NCBI GenBank assembly: GCA_030544215.1
Contig: JARZZO010000004.1
Location: 39,731,980 to 39,795,979, forward strand
Source of the DNA: Zantedeschia hybrid cultivar
Lineage: Eukaryota; Streptophyta; Magnoliopsida; Alismatales; Araceae
DNA: 64,000 nt
Reading direction: 5' to 3'
Position numbers and translations under genes: made by a program. Under the pieces are notes generated by a model that searched no databases, was not told where the DNA came from, and saw only the letters and a program-made list of their open reading frames with translations. Of the stretch, positions 1 to 11,717 are shown piece after piece (the first letter of the stretch is position 1; every line of letters begins with the position of its first letter).

Positions 1-564
1 TTTGATTTCATAAGTTTCTATCTAACTGTATTTTGTATCATGTTCTTATTTGAGCTATATATAGAACTATGTAAGATCATATTTAGTATAATTGTATAAT
101 ATGATTTGTAAAATTTACTATATGTTAAGTCATGTGGATGGTTTGAAGCCTACTGAGTAGTTGTACTCATAAATCCTATTAACATTTTTCAGAGTCTAAG
201 AAAGAGAATTTGGAATTTGAGGAGACTTCTAATTGAGGCATTTGACATCTTCAAGAAGTTGTCTAAATTTAAATTTATAGATGTCTTAGATTTGATGTAG
301 TAGGGATGATGAGAGATTGATGTATTTTCTTTACTTGGTGAGATTGAGAATTTATATATAAATTGATGGGTATTATAATTTGTGAATTTTGGCATTGCCT
401 ATATTTGGATATTTTAGATTAGTTGATGATTATGGCATTTATTTAAATCGCCTTGTGGTTGTTTAGCTCTCATATCTATTTGTTTTAATGGAATTTATTC
501 CGAGATTACGTAGTCGGACTCTGAGTTGAAGGAAAAAAAAATGAACTAGATCCGGAGCATAACA
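1..564 (+). mobile_element. Probable 5' LTR (3' part) of decayed chromovirus F
   Basis: AT-rich sequence ending in TAACA at 564 and followed at once by a decayed tRNA-Met primer-binding site, as expected for the end of a 5' LTR. The last 45 bases or so (519-564: a GAGTTGAA block, an A run, ATGAAC, GATCCG, TAACA) resemble the last 45 bases of the LTR at 2075-2598. Upstream of that tail I cannot align the two by eye, so this copy is either very diverged or only partly LTR. The left end lies outside the window or is not recognisable. No coding sequence is seen. Confidence 0.4.
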
Positions 565-567
565 ATA

Positions 568-579
568 TAGTATTAGAGC
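568..579 (+). other. Decayed primer-binding site (tRNA-iMet type)
   Basis: TAGTATTAGAGC matches the plant retrotransposon site TGGTATCAGAGC at 10 of 12 positions. The two changes are G to A and C to T, as expected from deamination on either strand. It lies 3 bases after the LTR end. Confidence 0.5.
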
Positions 580-2061
580 ATTTATGAGAGTTTAAACATT
601 CACAACCATCTGATCTTAAGCCATACCAATTGATCTTAAAGGATATGATGAAGTTTAGGATTAGTATGATTTTAGGTTTAGATTAGTAATTAAGGTAATG
701 TCTAGTTTCAAGTTATAACTTGGAGATTTGGGGATAGGTTATTGTAATTGACGTGCTTATTTGGTTCCCGCAATTAGGCTCATATAAAGAGAATTCTTAA
801 TATGGCTAGGGATTAATATGATTAAATTTTATATTTTTAAAGAGGGGAGCCAACTATAAGATATATAGGTGCTACTCTACTTATACCTTTTTACTAGGTT
901 TGTTAAACTATTGAAAATTAACTTATTCTTATTCCTGATTCTTTGATAATTAAGGGATGTCTTGACTACAACATACATTCTTATATTTAATTAACAGTCT
1001 ATTCACCTATATTCACTTGTGTTGCTCATGAACTAGAAAGAATCGGTTAATATATTAAAATGCTAGTATAAGATAGTGCCACTAAATTTTATAAGTGACT
1101 CATATATAATTCCATGACATACGTTGGATTAGATGCCAATGATTCTAAATCTACTTTTAGGGTAAATAACTAGAACTATACTGTGCCATTGGTTATTAGT
1201 ACTTGTACGAAAAAGTATAGAGACCACATTGGACATGAGTTCATTTGATAGTAGTGCTACACCATAAATACATTTTCTTAATTTGTTAAGAATACTAAGA
1301 AGATACTTTTAGATATGTACATAATCCTTTCAAAGTGATCTATTAGCCCACCTATAAGCATATACTTACGTCCTTCTATGCTATCCTTTAGGCTTTACTA
1401 TTTAATATAAATATAGATTACTTCTAGTTCTATAATGAATAAATTCACTGAGCATATATAATTTGTAAATTAGTTAAGAGAGTGAACCTGTGAATGGTAT
1501 TTGGGAGTTAAGCATCTTATCCTGATTAGAAATTAGATCCATCTTCTTGAAGATCCCAGATTAGAAGCAGAACATTGATGACTCATAGTTTCTATTAGAT
1601 CTTTAAATTATTATAATTGTTTGAACTATAGATAGTTCTGTAACAACATATTGTGCGGTTAGGACTGACGTATCTCAAGTTGAAAATACCCCATAAGTCA
1701 TGATGAAGTTGTTATGATTATGATCTGTATCCTAATTATTTTAGTACATACTCAACCATATGAGAGTTGGTTAGTCATCAATCTCTACCCCATGTCCTTA
1801 GCTATGAAGATAAGTTTATCCATCGATTAATTAGGTTGATTAACTAGATTGGATCTCAAGTTTATAAACACATTAAATCAAAGGTGTATATTAATCTCAT
1901 TACAGATGCTCCTCAAAGATAGATCTATTTGTTGAAATGATTTGATCTTGATTGAGTAATCCTATAATCGTATTCTATGGCCTTAGAAATTAGTATGAGA
2001 AATCTATTAATACAAAGATAGATTGTTAGAATCTATCAAATTTCGTAGACGAAATTTCTTT

Positions 2062-2074
2062 AAGAGGGAGAAGA
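2062..2074 (+). other. Polypurine tract of element F
   Basis: AAGAGGGAGAAGA directly precedes the LTR start TGTTATGCCC at 2075, the expected position of the plus-strand primer. Confidence 0.65.
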
Positions 2075-2598
2075 TGTTATGCCCTGCACTTTTACAACCC
2101 ATTAATTAATTTAATTAATTTAAATTAGACCAATTGAACTAATTATAAAAGTTGATTAGTGAGTTTAAGTAACTTGATTTAGCCCAATAATCCTAATTAT
2201 AAAATCCCATTAACCCAATTATACTACTAAGAATAGTCCACTAATTTAGTTAAAATTTTAAGTTTGATGCATTAAACAGCAGAATAGTAAAATAATGATA
2301 ACTTTCTATACAAAATTCATATTTAGACATAGTTAGTAACATTGGAAAGAGGACAAAAATATATATAACTTTGTCAAAGACAATTTTTACTAATTCAGAT
2401 ATTTTAGAAGTCAAAAATATCGATGATCAGTTTTAGAAAGGGTTGCCCATGGAGAACAAGTCCTAATCGGATTAGGATTTGAATTACAAAATAAAAAATG
2501 ATATAATTAAAATTAATCACGACCTAAAAAGTTATGTATGACATAATTGACTATGAGTTGAAAGAAAAAAAAAAATGAACCGGATCCGAGGCGTAACA
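2075..2598 (+). mobile_element. 3' LTR of chromovirus F
   Basis: A 524-bp block starting TGTTATGCCCTGCAC after a polypurine tract and ending GGCGTAACA at 2598. TG...CA termini, the upstream purine tract and the shared tail with the block ending at 564 support an LTR. The sequence is AT-rich and non-coding. A target duplication cannot be tested because the left end of the element is not resolved. Confidence 0.65.
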
Positions 2599-4838
2599 CA
2601 TTCGACTTGTACTTCAGCAGGTATACAGCTGAATCTTTCAAAAGATAACCATTAAGGTAAGTTAATAGAAGTGATTATCTTTAACCTTGAGAAGATATTG
2701 GGCTATTTACATTAGTATGTATAAGCTCCAGTTATTCCTTATTGTATAACCTAAGTGTGCAGTACCATAGATAATCAGGATTCATACTGTCTTTTTCTAT
2801 AGCAGTACTAAGATTTACTGTCTTACAGTAACCTGTGCACTCTTGTACTATTGTTGAGTCTAACTGAACCATTTCAAACTCTTGATTACCTTTTACTTGT
2901 CTAAGCCTATATATCATTACAGATCTAAGAATCATTTTTAATATCTCATAGTGGAGACGTTGATTCTCTAATAGACAGGTAAAAGTTGATAATAAGAATA
3001 CCCGAAACTTCATACAAGTTTTATATTCTAGTTGCCATTTGCTATATCCTTATCTACAGTACTGGGAGAACTGCTCATTCTCTCTTTCAGTTGACTTGTC
3101 TTTATCCTTATAAGATGTCGGTTCAACCATTTAAGATCTTACCTCTTACCTTTCTCAAAGGCATACCATGAATACATCTTCTCCTTAGTCTAGCAAAATA
3201 AGAGATTACATGATATCCACTACCTTTCTCAAAGGCATACCATGAGTACCTCTTCACTTTGGTTTAGCCAAAAAAGAGATCACATGATATCTGATGTAGG
3301 ACAAAAGCTATCACTTAAATCTAAAGACATTTTTCATAATCTTATAGCCAATCTGAATATGAGAAGTATATCGATGTAATGACATCCAGTATGCCAAACC
3401 TCGAATTAATAGACGACATTTCATGTAATAGAGGAAATATATAGATTTGAGCAAACAGTTCTTATAATTCAAATATGATCTTTTATCTTGAATTATTTCT
3501 TACTATTTTTCGACGGACTGTATAACCCTTAAGTATACAGAACGGGAGACTCCGACGGTATCCTAGTAGGGATCAGAATCTCTTAGACTCATAGCATGAC
3601 CTCAAGTAAACACAAGTATCACATTATCATTTAAAAGCAACCATCTCATGGTACTTGCAACTCTCAGGTCGATAACGGTCTTGGGTAAACACATGAAGAG
3701 ATAAATTAAGATGTAGCTCCAGGAGAAACGCAAGGATAGCTACACCGTTCCTCTATCCCATTCAAAAGGTATCAGTATGCCATAGTTCTTAGTTTCTTCA
3801 TTAGATACTGACAGATCTCGAGAAACATAAGAAACTGTCATAATTGAATCAAATTCTAAAAACTATAATAATGGAGAGCTACACGGTGCATTCTCAATGA
3901 CTCGCGCTCCGGCTTATACTTTAAAATCAAGGGATTTTAGTCAATTTTAAGTTGGTCATATCGCATAACTTAACTGTACGTAGATAATAGCAATTGATTC
4001 ACAATAAAAAACTAAAAGCATGTATCATCCATACATATACATTATGTGGTCATGGACAACACGTGATTAATTGGAACCATACAATTAATCACCATAAAAT
4101 ATAACAATTATATTATTCTGAACATACAAACACATAGGCTCTGGTGATCTCATCTCCTGACACCTTCCTGGTTGCACTTGTAGATCATCCTCGCCTCTCC
4201 TGAACCAATACGATTAATTACATACAATATTAAATTTGAAATATATTTTGAATACAGATTAATTGTAAGAGAAAGCCTTATGGGCGAGTACAACAATGGA
4301 GGAAGATATAATTACATCGGAATGAGAGAGAGAGAGGGAGGCACGCATACCTCATTAATTAACAATTAATTAACCCATATCACATTCCAAATAAGATCCA
4401 CATTAACCACACATCATCACATGATATGACGTCAACTAAGTGCATGTCTATGACCACCTCAAATTTTAACCATCTACGTATAATCAAACACATCATATGA
4501 AGGTTAAAATTTTGAAAAATAATTATTTTGATTTTCTCAAAACCTAGGTACCAATCAAAATTGGACAATTCGAATTTTCAAAAATCTTATTTTCTAACAT
4601 GCATTTAAATCTAATTTAAAGTATCATACACATCAATATGTGCATAAAAGACTAAAATTAAAATTCTAAAATATTCCATGAAGAATTAAGAACACTTCCA
4701 AATTAATTAATCTAATACTTAGATTAATCTTAAATCACACTAACAATATTTATTAATATGAAATAATCTAACATTTAGATAAAATTACAAATCCCTTGAT
4801 AACTCTTATAAAGGAATTTATAATTCTAATTTTAACTC
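2599..4838. other. AT-rich DNA with no recognisable gene
   Basis: About 2.2 kb of AT-rich sequence. The longest frames (2732-3013 minus and 2986-3171 plus) have no recognisable domain and look like chance ORFs. It holds a 74-bp tandem duplication at 3149-3296 and a short GA run near 4326-4340. It may be another decayed retroelement, but I see no LTR termini, primer site or protein motif. Confidence 0.5.
3149..3296. repeat. 74-bp tandem duplication
   Basis: Two adjacent copies with period 74. CCTTTCTCAAAGGCATACC occurs at 3149 and again at 3223, and GAGATTACATGATATC / GAGATCACATGATATC close the two copies. Several mismatches show it is not recent. Confidence 0.75.
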
Positions 4839-5151
4839 CTTAACAACTCTTTGTTAAGAACCTCTTTATTAAATAATATTTCTCAACAATAATTGTTAAG
4901 AAATATTTATTTAGAATAGTTTTAAATAAAAAACAATATAACGATTAGACTAAACCAACCTCTTAACAACTCTTGCTAAAAGGTCCTTTTAAAAGAGATT
5001 AGATCTTCAAAAACTTTTACGAAGAGATCTTTGAGAAATTTAATTAACTATCTCACTAACTATTATCAAGCGTTAATTAAAATCCTTAATAACTTTTATT
5101 AAGGGTTTTTCTCAAGAAGTAATTAACTAATTTAATAACTTTTATTAAGGG
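4839..5151. repeat. Cluster of AT-rich hairpins
   Basis: At least four inverted repeats in about 310 bp. 4839-4858 has arms CTTAACAA/TTGTTAAG. 4875-4890 pairs with 4892-4907 over 15 of 16 positions with a one-base loop. CCTTAATAA/TTATTAAGG lies at 5084-5104 and a near copy at 5132-5151. The arms share a TTAA-rich core, so the units look related. No protein coding is seen. Confidence 0.6.
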
Positions 5152-5474
5152 TTTGGCCCAATGGGCCCCTGCACCATGGGTCCGGGCCTGGCCTGGCTCG
5201 GCCAGGTAGAGCCTGATCCAGGCCGCTTGGTTTGAGCCAGGCAAGCCCCAATAGGGGCACCTGGGCTTGGGCCAGCCCTAGACCCAAGGCCACCTGGGTT
5301 GAGCCAAGTTGGCACGCCCAGGCTTGGGGCCCAGCCTGGGTCAGGCACAGGCCCGACGTGCCTGGGCGCGCGGCATGGCCCGGCTAGGGACTGAGCTCAG
5401 GCGCATCGTGCATGGGCACCCTAGCCACCACCTTAGGCGGCACCCCCTAGCCCCCCCCCCCCCCCCCCCCCCCC
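5152..5474. repeat. GC-rich low-complexity block ending in a 24-base C run
   Basis: Composition switches abruptly from AT-rich to GC-rich near 5150. Repeated GGCCTGG/GGGCTTGG-like words fill 5155-5345. An uninterrupted run of 24 C spans 5451-5474. ORFs on both strands here are composition artefacts. Confidence 0.65.
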
Positions 5475-5993
5475 TTCCCCACCCGGTGCCCTACTCGAAC
5501 ATAGGCCAGTGGAGGAGGTTTTCTGGCATCCCCCGCCGACATTCGGTGCCCTTGGCCGTGCAGAACAGTGCCAGTGGGGCCGGCCGACACGAGTGATGAG
5601 CCAGGGACCGTAGGGGTGATCCATCTGGCTGCCTTCTCCTCCCCTTTTATTTCCAACCTTTGAATATTAGAGTGAGAGGAGGCAGCACCGCCGCCCACCG
5701 GCAACAATAGAGGGTCGTTGGGGACTAGCAGGGACAGCTGGTCACACCAGCATGCATTATTGTGCTCTTTTATCACCATTGAACCCCTCTTCAAATCCAC
5801 AATGACTGGTTCTTCATCCCCATGAAGAACACAATGAAAAACCCCAAAAATTTGATTTTTCTCCACATAAAATAAAATCTAATATTACACGTTCATCCCA
5901 TGAACAATTTCCATGAGAAAAGACAAATCTTGGCATGGAAATAATTCTAGAATAATAAATTTAGCAATCTGAAACAGATCAGAGTGGAACCTA
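5475..5993 (-). other. Possible leader region of copia element G
   Basis: Minus-strand sequence immediately downstream of the LTR and primer-binding site of G. A minus-strand frame at 5447-5866 runs into the poly-G complement of the C run and has no recognisable domain; I do not call it a gene. Long untranslated leaders before gag are usual in some plant copia elements, so this assignment is by position only. The rest of G (gag and pol) is not found further left. Confidence 0.3.
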
Positions 5994-6005
5994 GCTCTGA
6001 TTCTA
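5994..6005 (-). other. Decayed primer-binding site of copia element G
   Basis: GCTCTGATTCTA is the reverse complement of the tRNA-iMet site with 10 of 12 matches. It sits one base from the LTR end at 6007, which fixes the element on the minus strand. Confidence 0.55.
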
Positions 6006-6006
6006 T

Positions 6007-7588
6007 TGTTAGGATACAAGCGAGATGTCGAAGAACGCAGCAGAATCAGACAATAAAAACATCCCGTCCGACGCCCGTAGATCCATTTCAGGACAAAAAC
6101 GATAAAATTGAACAACCGGGTGTGATCAAATCACCGTATATACATTCAAATATGCATTCGTGTCGGTTCTGTCGAGGCGATGCCGCTAGCCGCACAAGCA
6201 TCCGGCCTCCGCGGTATCCACACGATGCTCTGTGGCGGTTCATCCTCGCTCTCTCATTCAGATCAGCACGCTCGGTGAAGATCCTTCGCCGCATCGATGT
6301 TCAGAACACGCAGACGGTGAATTCCTGATGTTCGGGAAGTGCATACGGCGGAGACGGGAAGCACCCGACGCCCTGAAGGGGGGGCCCAGAGGAGGAAGAG
6401 ACAGAGAGGGGGAGGCCAGCAGGGAGAGATGCTTGGAGCTTGGCCCAGGGTTTCTACACAGTCTGTCTATTATTATTTCCGCACGACTTTTCATGAAGGT
6501 CCTCGAATTAATATAAAACCCACTAAAATACCACCGAATGAGAATCTTTATGCGTGTGACCCTCTGGGCCCATTTACCAGTATGATTTTCAGCTCGTTTA
6601 AGTCCAATAACACTTTATTGACTTATAGTAATTAATTAATATCTCATATTTAATTAATTACTTAACCGAATTGCCATCTCATGTAAATTCGGTCAGACTT
6701 CTGATTAAGTTGTGTGCCAAGTAACACTGCATGATCTCGGAAGGTAATGGGGTTCAACAACCAACTCATAGAACTTATCTGTCCACAGTTATCGTGTGGC
6801 TATAATCCTTCATTCGCACAATGCTTATGAGTTGACCAGGGCATAGTCAACTGTCAAACCCTAGATGGTCAACTTACTTGGATCAGACTCCACTCTATAA
6901 TATCAGAAAACACCTTTTTTGATATTGTGTCTGCTCTGGCCAGAGACTCCTATGGATCTATCCTAGAGCATTATCTCTCTAGTTACCTAAGAGCGAATGA
7001 TCCTATATTGAACACACAATCACCTTTGAAGGTTTTCCACTGGACCCGATCCTTGACTATTAGAGATCTTATAGATAGGGATTCGTGAGCCAAGGTCAAA
7101 GTCCATAAGTCTACTGACAAGATGTCTTTGGTGTTTCAAGTCCAAGGATCAACTACGCCATTGTGATGATGAATTAAGCTGACTGACAGTCAGGTAAATT
7201 ACCATCTGGCGATTCATGTCAGATCAATTCAGTGAACTCATTCCCCAATGAGTACTTATAGGTTCACCATAGTGTCTCTACACAAGTGACTAATGAGATC
7301 AGTAACCCTCATTATATGAGCTGGAATAACCTTTACTTGTCTTACCAGATGTTTGATGTTCTTTTCAAACATCTTATGACTAGGAACAATTAAGAACGTG
7401 TGTTTATAAGTCATCAGTCTCATTATTATGATCTCATCATAATCCGATAAATATTGCACACATTCAAGGACTTCATTATGCGCAATTATAAACACGTCAA
7501 TCTTCATAATGAAATTAGTGTAATTTATCAGTGAACCAGATTGTAATAGGTGCCTTATGATTGGCTTTGAGGACACCTATATCCAATA
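6007..7588 (-). mobile_element. 5' LTR (or LTR remnant) of copia element G
   Basis: A 1,582-bp block, plus-strand start TGTTAGG and end CCAATA, where TA probably derives from CA. It is related along its length to the copia LTR at 39159-40721: AACGCAGCAGA near the left end, CCTCCGCGGTATCCAC against CTTTAGCGGTATCCAC, CTATAATCCTTCATTC against ATATAATCCTTCATCT, and GGCTTT plus CACCTA near the right end. The two are diverged, so G is an older insertion than I. The adjoining primer site on the left shows transcription runs right to left. No coding content. Confidence 0.65.
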
Positions 7589-8088
7589 GGCCGCCATGCC
7601 ACCTCTACTGCCTACAAACTCCTACTCCTTATTCCAAACCCCACACCGCAACCAAACAACCCATTACCCCAACTAGTCAATAGTCACCCTATGACATCCA
7701 ACCGACTCCTCCACATCCCTTTTCCTATACTGATATGCCTTAACCCACCAAGCCTCTTATCCTCATTCCACAACCTACACTCACTATCCAGCATAATCAC
7801 CCCTCGCCATCTAAGCCTCTGATCATCAAGCCTCTGTCCATTAAAACCCCTCCCTCTACCTTTGCCATTGAGCCGCAATCTCTAGTGCTTAGGAGTGGCA
7901 TAATTTTAAACGAAATATTCCCCCAGTCTGTTGCACAAGATACTGCTCCTTAGGCCTCAAAAGAATAGCCAAATGAAGAGAGTGTACTAGGTACTCAGTA
8001 TGACCTGCTAAAGCATCTAGACAAAACTTCGACACGCATATCCATGTTAAAACTAATTAAAAGATCTAGGGTACATTAGGAAACTCTG

Positions 8089-8760
8089 ATGGAATATTTG
8101 CAAAAGGTTTTGGTGAATGAAGATGTGCTGGTAGACAAAATTGTTGTCATCCTGACCCCACAGAGTGATCAACCTGCTATATCTTTTCATGCATCTGAAC
8201 TGGCACCCTTGGCTACGCAGGGCATGGATCTTAGTATTACTATAAATATATGTCAGAAGGCTCTTGACACGTGTTTGGTTGACATTGGAGCTTCTATCAA
8301 TGTGTTGTCACCCCGAACACTAGAGTTATGTGGGGTCCCCAAGGAGAAGTGGTTGCCATCTCCTATCTCAGTCACTGCATATGACAACAACACCAGATCC
8401 CCATTGGGCATGATCTACCTTAAAGTAGAATTGGATTCAATTTGTCATCTTGATGTTGAATTTCATATCCTTGAAACATATCCTTTTCTGAAAGGCATTC
8501 TCGGTCGCCCATACGTCAAGCTCTTAGAGGCCGTACCCTCTACTAATCATCAATGCCTCAAGTTCCCTTATATAGGCCGAGTCGTGAAAGTCACGATCAT
8601 GTCAATCCTAGCTGCCAATCACACCTTCACCGTTAACCCCAATCCTATCTCAAAACCAGTTCAAAAACCTATCCTATCTCTCTTAGTAACCTACTTGCCA
8701 TCGGCTGATCTACTGAAATCTATAGTACTCTCCCCATTTCCCATTGATGTGGTAAAATAG
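8089..8760 (+). pseudogene. Tat-type aspartic protease region (element A)
   Basis: Frame of 223 residues. It reads as a retroviral-type aspartic protease: the active-site loop at 8281-8292 is DIGAS, where element B has DTGAS, so the threonine is replaced by isoleucine (ACA/ACT to ATT). The later segment with GILGRPY at about 8500-8520 is the second conserved block of the fold. The frame closes at TAG 8758-8760, where the B copy has a basic residue followed by tryptophan, so the stop probably replaced the TGG. Upstream, 7589-8088 is the proline-rich linker with stops. In a live element this enzyme would cut the Gag-Pol polyprotein inside the particle. Confidence 0.7.
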
Positions 8761-9853
8761 AACAAACTTATGGATACCTCGGAATGGCAAATATCAACCT
8801 TGAAAAGGATTGGGAGCACAACTGCAGGACAGGTTCAAACTCGTGAGATACAAAAGGATCATGCCAGGAAGTGGTGTACGCTATAAACCAGAAAAGGTGA
8901 GGCATGAAATGGTCCAATAAGAAGAAGATGAGGAAGGGAATAAAGTACAGAAGACCATGGTGACACCTTGCAAGGAGAACTGGGATCCTCTTACGTAGAC
9001 ATTGTTTACTCATTTTGTCGAGGGCCTCATGATTCAGCATGGAGGTAACAACACGGTGGTGATCACTTCACATTTTGATTTATATGATGTACATGGAAGG
9101 GACCTGGCCAAACATTGTGCCCCACTGCTAACTTACCAGTCTTTAGAGGCTCTGCGGCCTCTTAAAATAAGAAAATTACATGAACCCGAATGTGAGTGGT
9201 ACCGGTGGTTCGATATGTGAGATTTATACATTGCCCTAAATAGACTATTCCTCCATCCCACAGAGCCAAAGTGGCCGCCACTGGTGGATGAGTTGATTGA
9301 AGGACCAAGCTCCATTTTTGATAAAATAATTCTTCTAAATGAAGAGACTGATGAAGGAGAACTTGATGATCTTTATGAAGAAGGTTTTACTATGGACCAT
9401 CTGTGGCTTGCTACTTACCCCTCCCATGTTTTTTCCCTCCAAACTTTGTTCAAAACATTGCTGCTGACCCTCACTTGGGCCAGATTAATCACTAAAGACA
9501 TTTCCAGGGCACCGCCCATTTTGATTACTATCACACCCTCCATGCTTCTCCCTCGAGTTCCACTTAACCTTGAGGAGATCCATACTAAGATCTGGGACAT
9601 ACTGCTCTAAAATCTCCCAAATCCTTTGGCCATGGTGCCAGTTTCTCCTTCATCCTCTTCTACCCCATCCTCTCTTCAAGTCCACTTCTGCTTTATGATT
9701 GATGAAAATCTCCAAAGAAAAAAAATTTCAATTTCTCAACCTCCTCACAGGTCATCATTGAAGAGACATCATACTTCATGTCCAAGTGTGCGCCGCCATG
9801 CGGGCCAATCACGCAAGGTTCTCTTTTAGATTTGTTATGCCCCCTCCTTAGGG
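8761..9853 (+). pseudogene. Region between protease and RT (element A), broken
   Basis: Frames at 9002-9220, 9284-9610 and 9626-9829 match, in order, the B copy at about 15470-15660, 15755-15955 and 16047-16286. Shared words include THFVEGL / THFIKGP, NTVVITSHFDL and RKVLF / GKILF. The G-patch-like segment seen in B is degenerate here. The function of this stretch is not established; it lies upstream of RT in the polyprotein. Several frameshifts and stops break it. Confidence 0.55.
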
Positions 9854-10800
9854 TGTAGACACGCTAATTTTGACCTCATATTGAGTAAATTTTATGTCAT
9901 AATGATAATACCCCAAAGTGGTCTGATTTGTAATTATTAATTAATTTTTATTAATTTTCTCAAAAATTTGTTGAATAGTGTCACTCCGACTCCATTTATA
10001 CTTCTAGTAGAAATCAGTTCGGAATTAAATTCCTAAACTCAGATATATTTAATTGAATATCGTCGTTTGAGGAAGATGCCATTTAAATCCTAATCCGTTT
10101 GGATTTTTTATTTTTAATTCGAACTAATTTCCTAATTATCTAAAGCATGTTGCCCTAGGGAGACGTGATTTAAGTTTCCTAATGTATTTCAGTTTCTTTT
10201 TCGGATTTTCTTTCTATTTTGGCCTCTTTAATTAGACAAATAGCGTCTCGTCTGGGCGACGTGATTTGTGAGTTTCCTGATAAACATGATTTGGCCGAGA
10301 TAATATGATTTTTGAGGTTGGGAAGGTTGCTAACTCCTCCATGCTCATCCAAGGTAAGTCCGACTGCGGGAGAGAGTCTTTTTGAAGCCCAAAACACCCC
10401 TAAACCTAATCTTATAAATACAACATCTTTTGGACCTTTGAAAAAGGTTGGCAATTGGTGATTTTGAAGCTCAAGACAAGGTGTTTGGAGGCCCTAAAGG
10501 AGAAAAACGTGGACAGCAAGAAAGGCTTCATACAAGGCTTCTTCTTCCTCATCCTCTTCATCCCTTGAAAATCTTGAAAATCAAGGCTATGGAGGAGCCA
10601 ACTAACCATCTTCTTTTCTTAATTTCTTTCTAGTTATTTTATAGATTTATCATTGTTCATCACACACACATCATATTTTCCATACGTATATGTATATTAG
10701 GGATTTAAAGAATACCAATCAAGTGAGTAGATTAGTTTAATTGTATATTTAAATTCTTTGATAGAATATATACTATTCTACTTTAGTTCTAATTAGAATT
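9854..10800 (+). mobile_element. 5' LTR of element B (part alignable to the 3' LTR)
   Basis: 9854-10800 aligns with 37886-38844 with scattered substitutions and small indels. It contains a TATA box (10411-10420) and three GGCGTC-type inverted repeats at about 9972-10003, 10053-10086 and 10237-10268. Beyond 10800 the two copies no longer match, so the true 3' end of this LTR, probably between 10.8 and 11.6 kb, is unresolved. The U3 part (start to TATA) is about 560 bp. Confidence 0.7.
10411..10420 (+). promoter_or_regulatory. TATA box of the B LTR
   Basis: CTTATAAATA fits the plant TATA consensus. The 3' LTR copy at 38445-38453 reads CTTATAATA, one base shorter. The downstream CTTCTTCTTCCTCATCC tract near 10537 is a typical pyrimidine-rich leader. 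Confidence 0.6.
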
Positions 10801-11717
10801 GTATTTGTTCTTGCTTTTTACCATCGGGCACCTATAGTGCACCACTTGTGTCCTTCGGGCACGTTTTCACCAATTGGTGAGTTTGGTTACGTTTATCCCT
10901 ACGTGTACTACATGCACATCCCTTTGTGGCAAAATCTTGCCCTCTTGTGATTGATTGAAAGTTGTGAGTGTGATAGGAAGTGTGTGGTTGATTGAGTTTA
11001 TAGTTGTTTGCATGATAATAAACCTATTTAACTTGAATTTGCATAATTAGTTAGATTTCTGTTTATCTTGATAATTTGGGAGGGAATTGTTCTCGAAGTT
11101 GCTCTCTGTTTATAGTTTTCAGACTCTAAACAGCATCTAGACAGAGAGACGCCATTCAAACTGCATCGCTATGCCAAGATGCCATTCAGCCTCATATTCC
11201 TGTTGGCATTGTTGCCTGAGGTTCTGTTAATAGAAGAAGCTTCTGTCTTGAATAGCATCGGTAAGCAGCGACGCGATTCAAACAGTTCCTTCTTTTGCTC
11301 ATCAGTCTTCAGATCTTTGGTTTCTTTGTTACCTACATCTATCTTATACTACATTAGAAGCCATCCAGGCCGTAGGTCATCTGCAATGGAGCTCCCCCCC
11401 CCCCCGTCCCCTCATAGGAACACCTTTCTTAGCATCTTCACCTCTCTCTGACTGGGTCTGGGTCGGTCCCTCGGTTAGACTAGAGTGGTTGGTGTTAAGA
11501 CCTCCATAAGTCCCCAAAAGCAAGGTATTCCTCTTTGTTTATTGGGCTGGTTGTACCAATCGAAGTCCCGGATAGTTATTCATAACGTTGTTAAAGAACC
11601 ATAAAGTATAACAGTGGAAAAACTGAACTGAAACTAGGATCTTACCCCGTTGAGTGAATTTGTGTTTAAAAATCTAAATAATTCAACAAAGAATCATAAG
11701 ATAATGTAACCATCCAC
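10801..11717 (+). other. Rest of the B LTR and/or untranslated leader
   Basis: No coding sequence is recognised. It contains two or three GGCGTC-type inverted repeats (for example 11247-11281, arms CTTGAATAGCATCG and CGACGCGATTCAA), a repeated CGGGCAC word at 10826-10860, and a 12-base C run at 11394-11405. No primer-binding site is clear: the tRNA-Met type is absent, and Tat elements use other tRNAs. Confidence 0.4.

Larger units (their letters stand above)
565..2074 (+). pseudogene. Internal region of chromovirus F, decayed beyond reading
   Basis: About 1.5 kb between the primer-binding site and the polypurine tract, far shorter than the 4-5 kb of a full gag-pol region, so most of the body is deleted. 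No frame longer than about 60 residues has recognisable content, and the DNA is strongly AT-rich. The best evidence of lineage is the block GACGAAATTTC with TTTAAGAGG at about 2049-2067, the relic of the conserved stretch before the polypurine tract in Tekay/Reina-type chromoviruses (compare the J element near 47990-48018). Confidence 0.5.
7589..9853 (+). mobile_element. Fragment of Tat-lineage element A
   Basis: This stretch parallels 13.95-16.31 kb of element B: proline-rich linker, protease, and the region between protease and RT. It begins inside the proline-rich linker, where copia G abuts it, and stops at CTTAGGG, where the LTR of B begins. The match to B resumes nowhere else in the window, so A's RT and integrase are not seen. 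A is therefore an older relative of B, and B is inserted in it. Confidence 0.7.

Noticed and set aside
5145..5866. Glycine/proline-rich frames on both strands
   Set aside because: Products of GC-rich low-complexity DNA and the 24-C run; no conserved motif.
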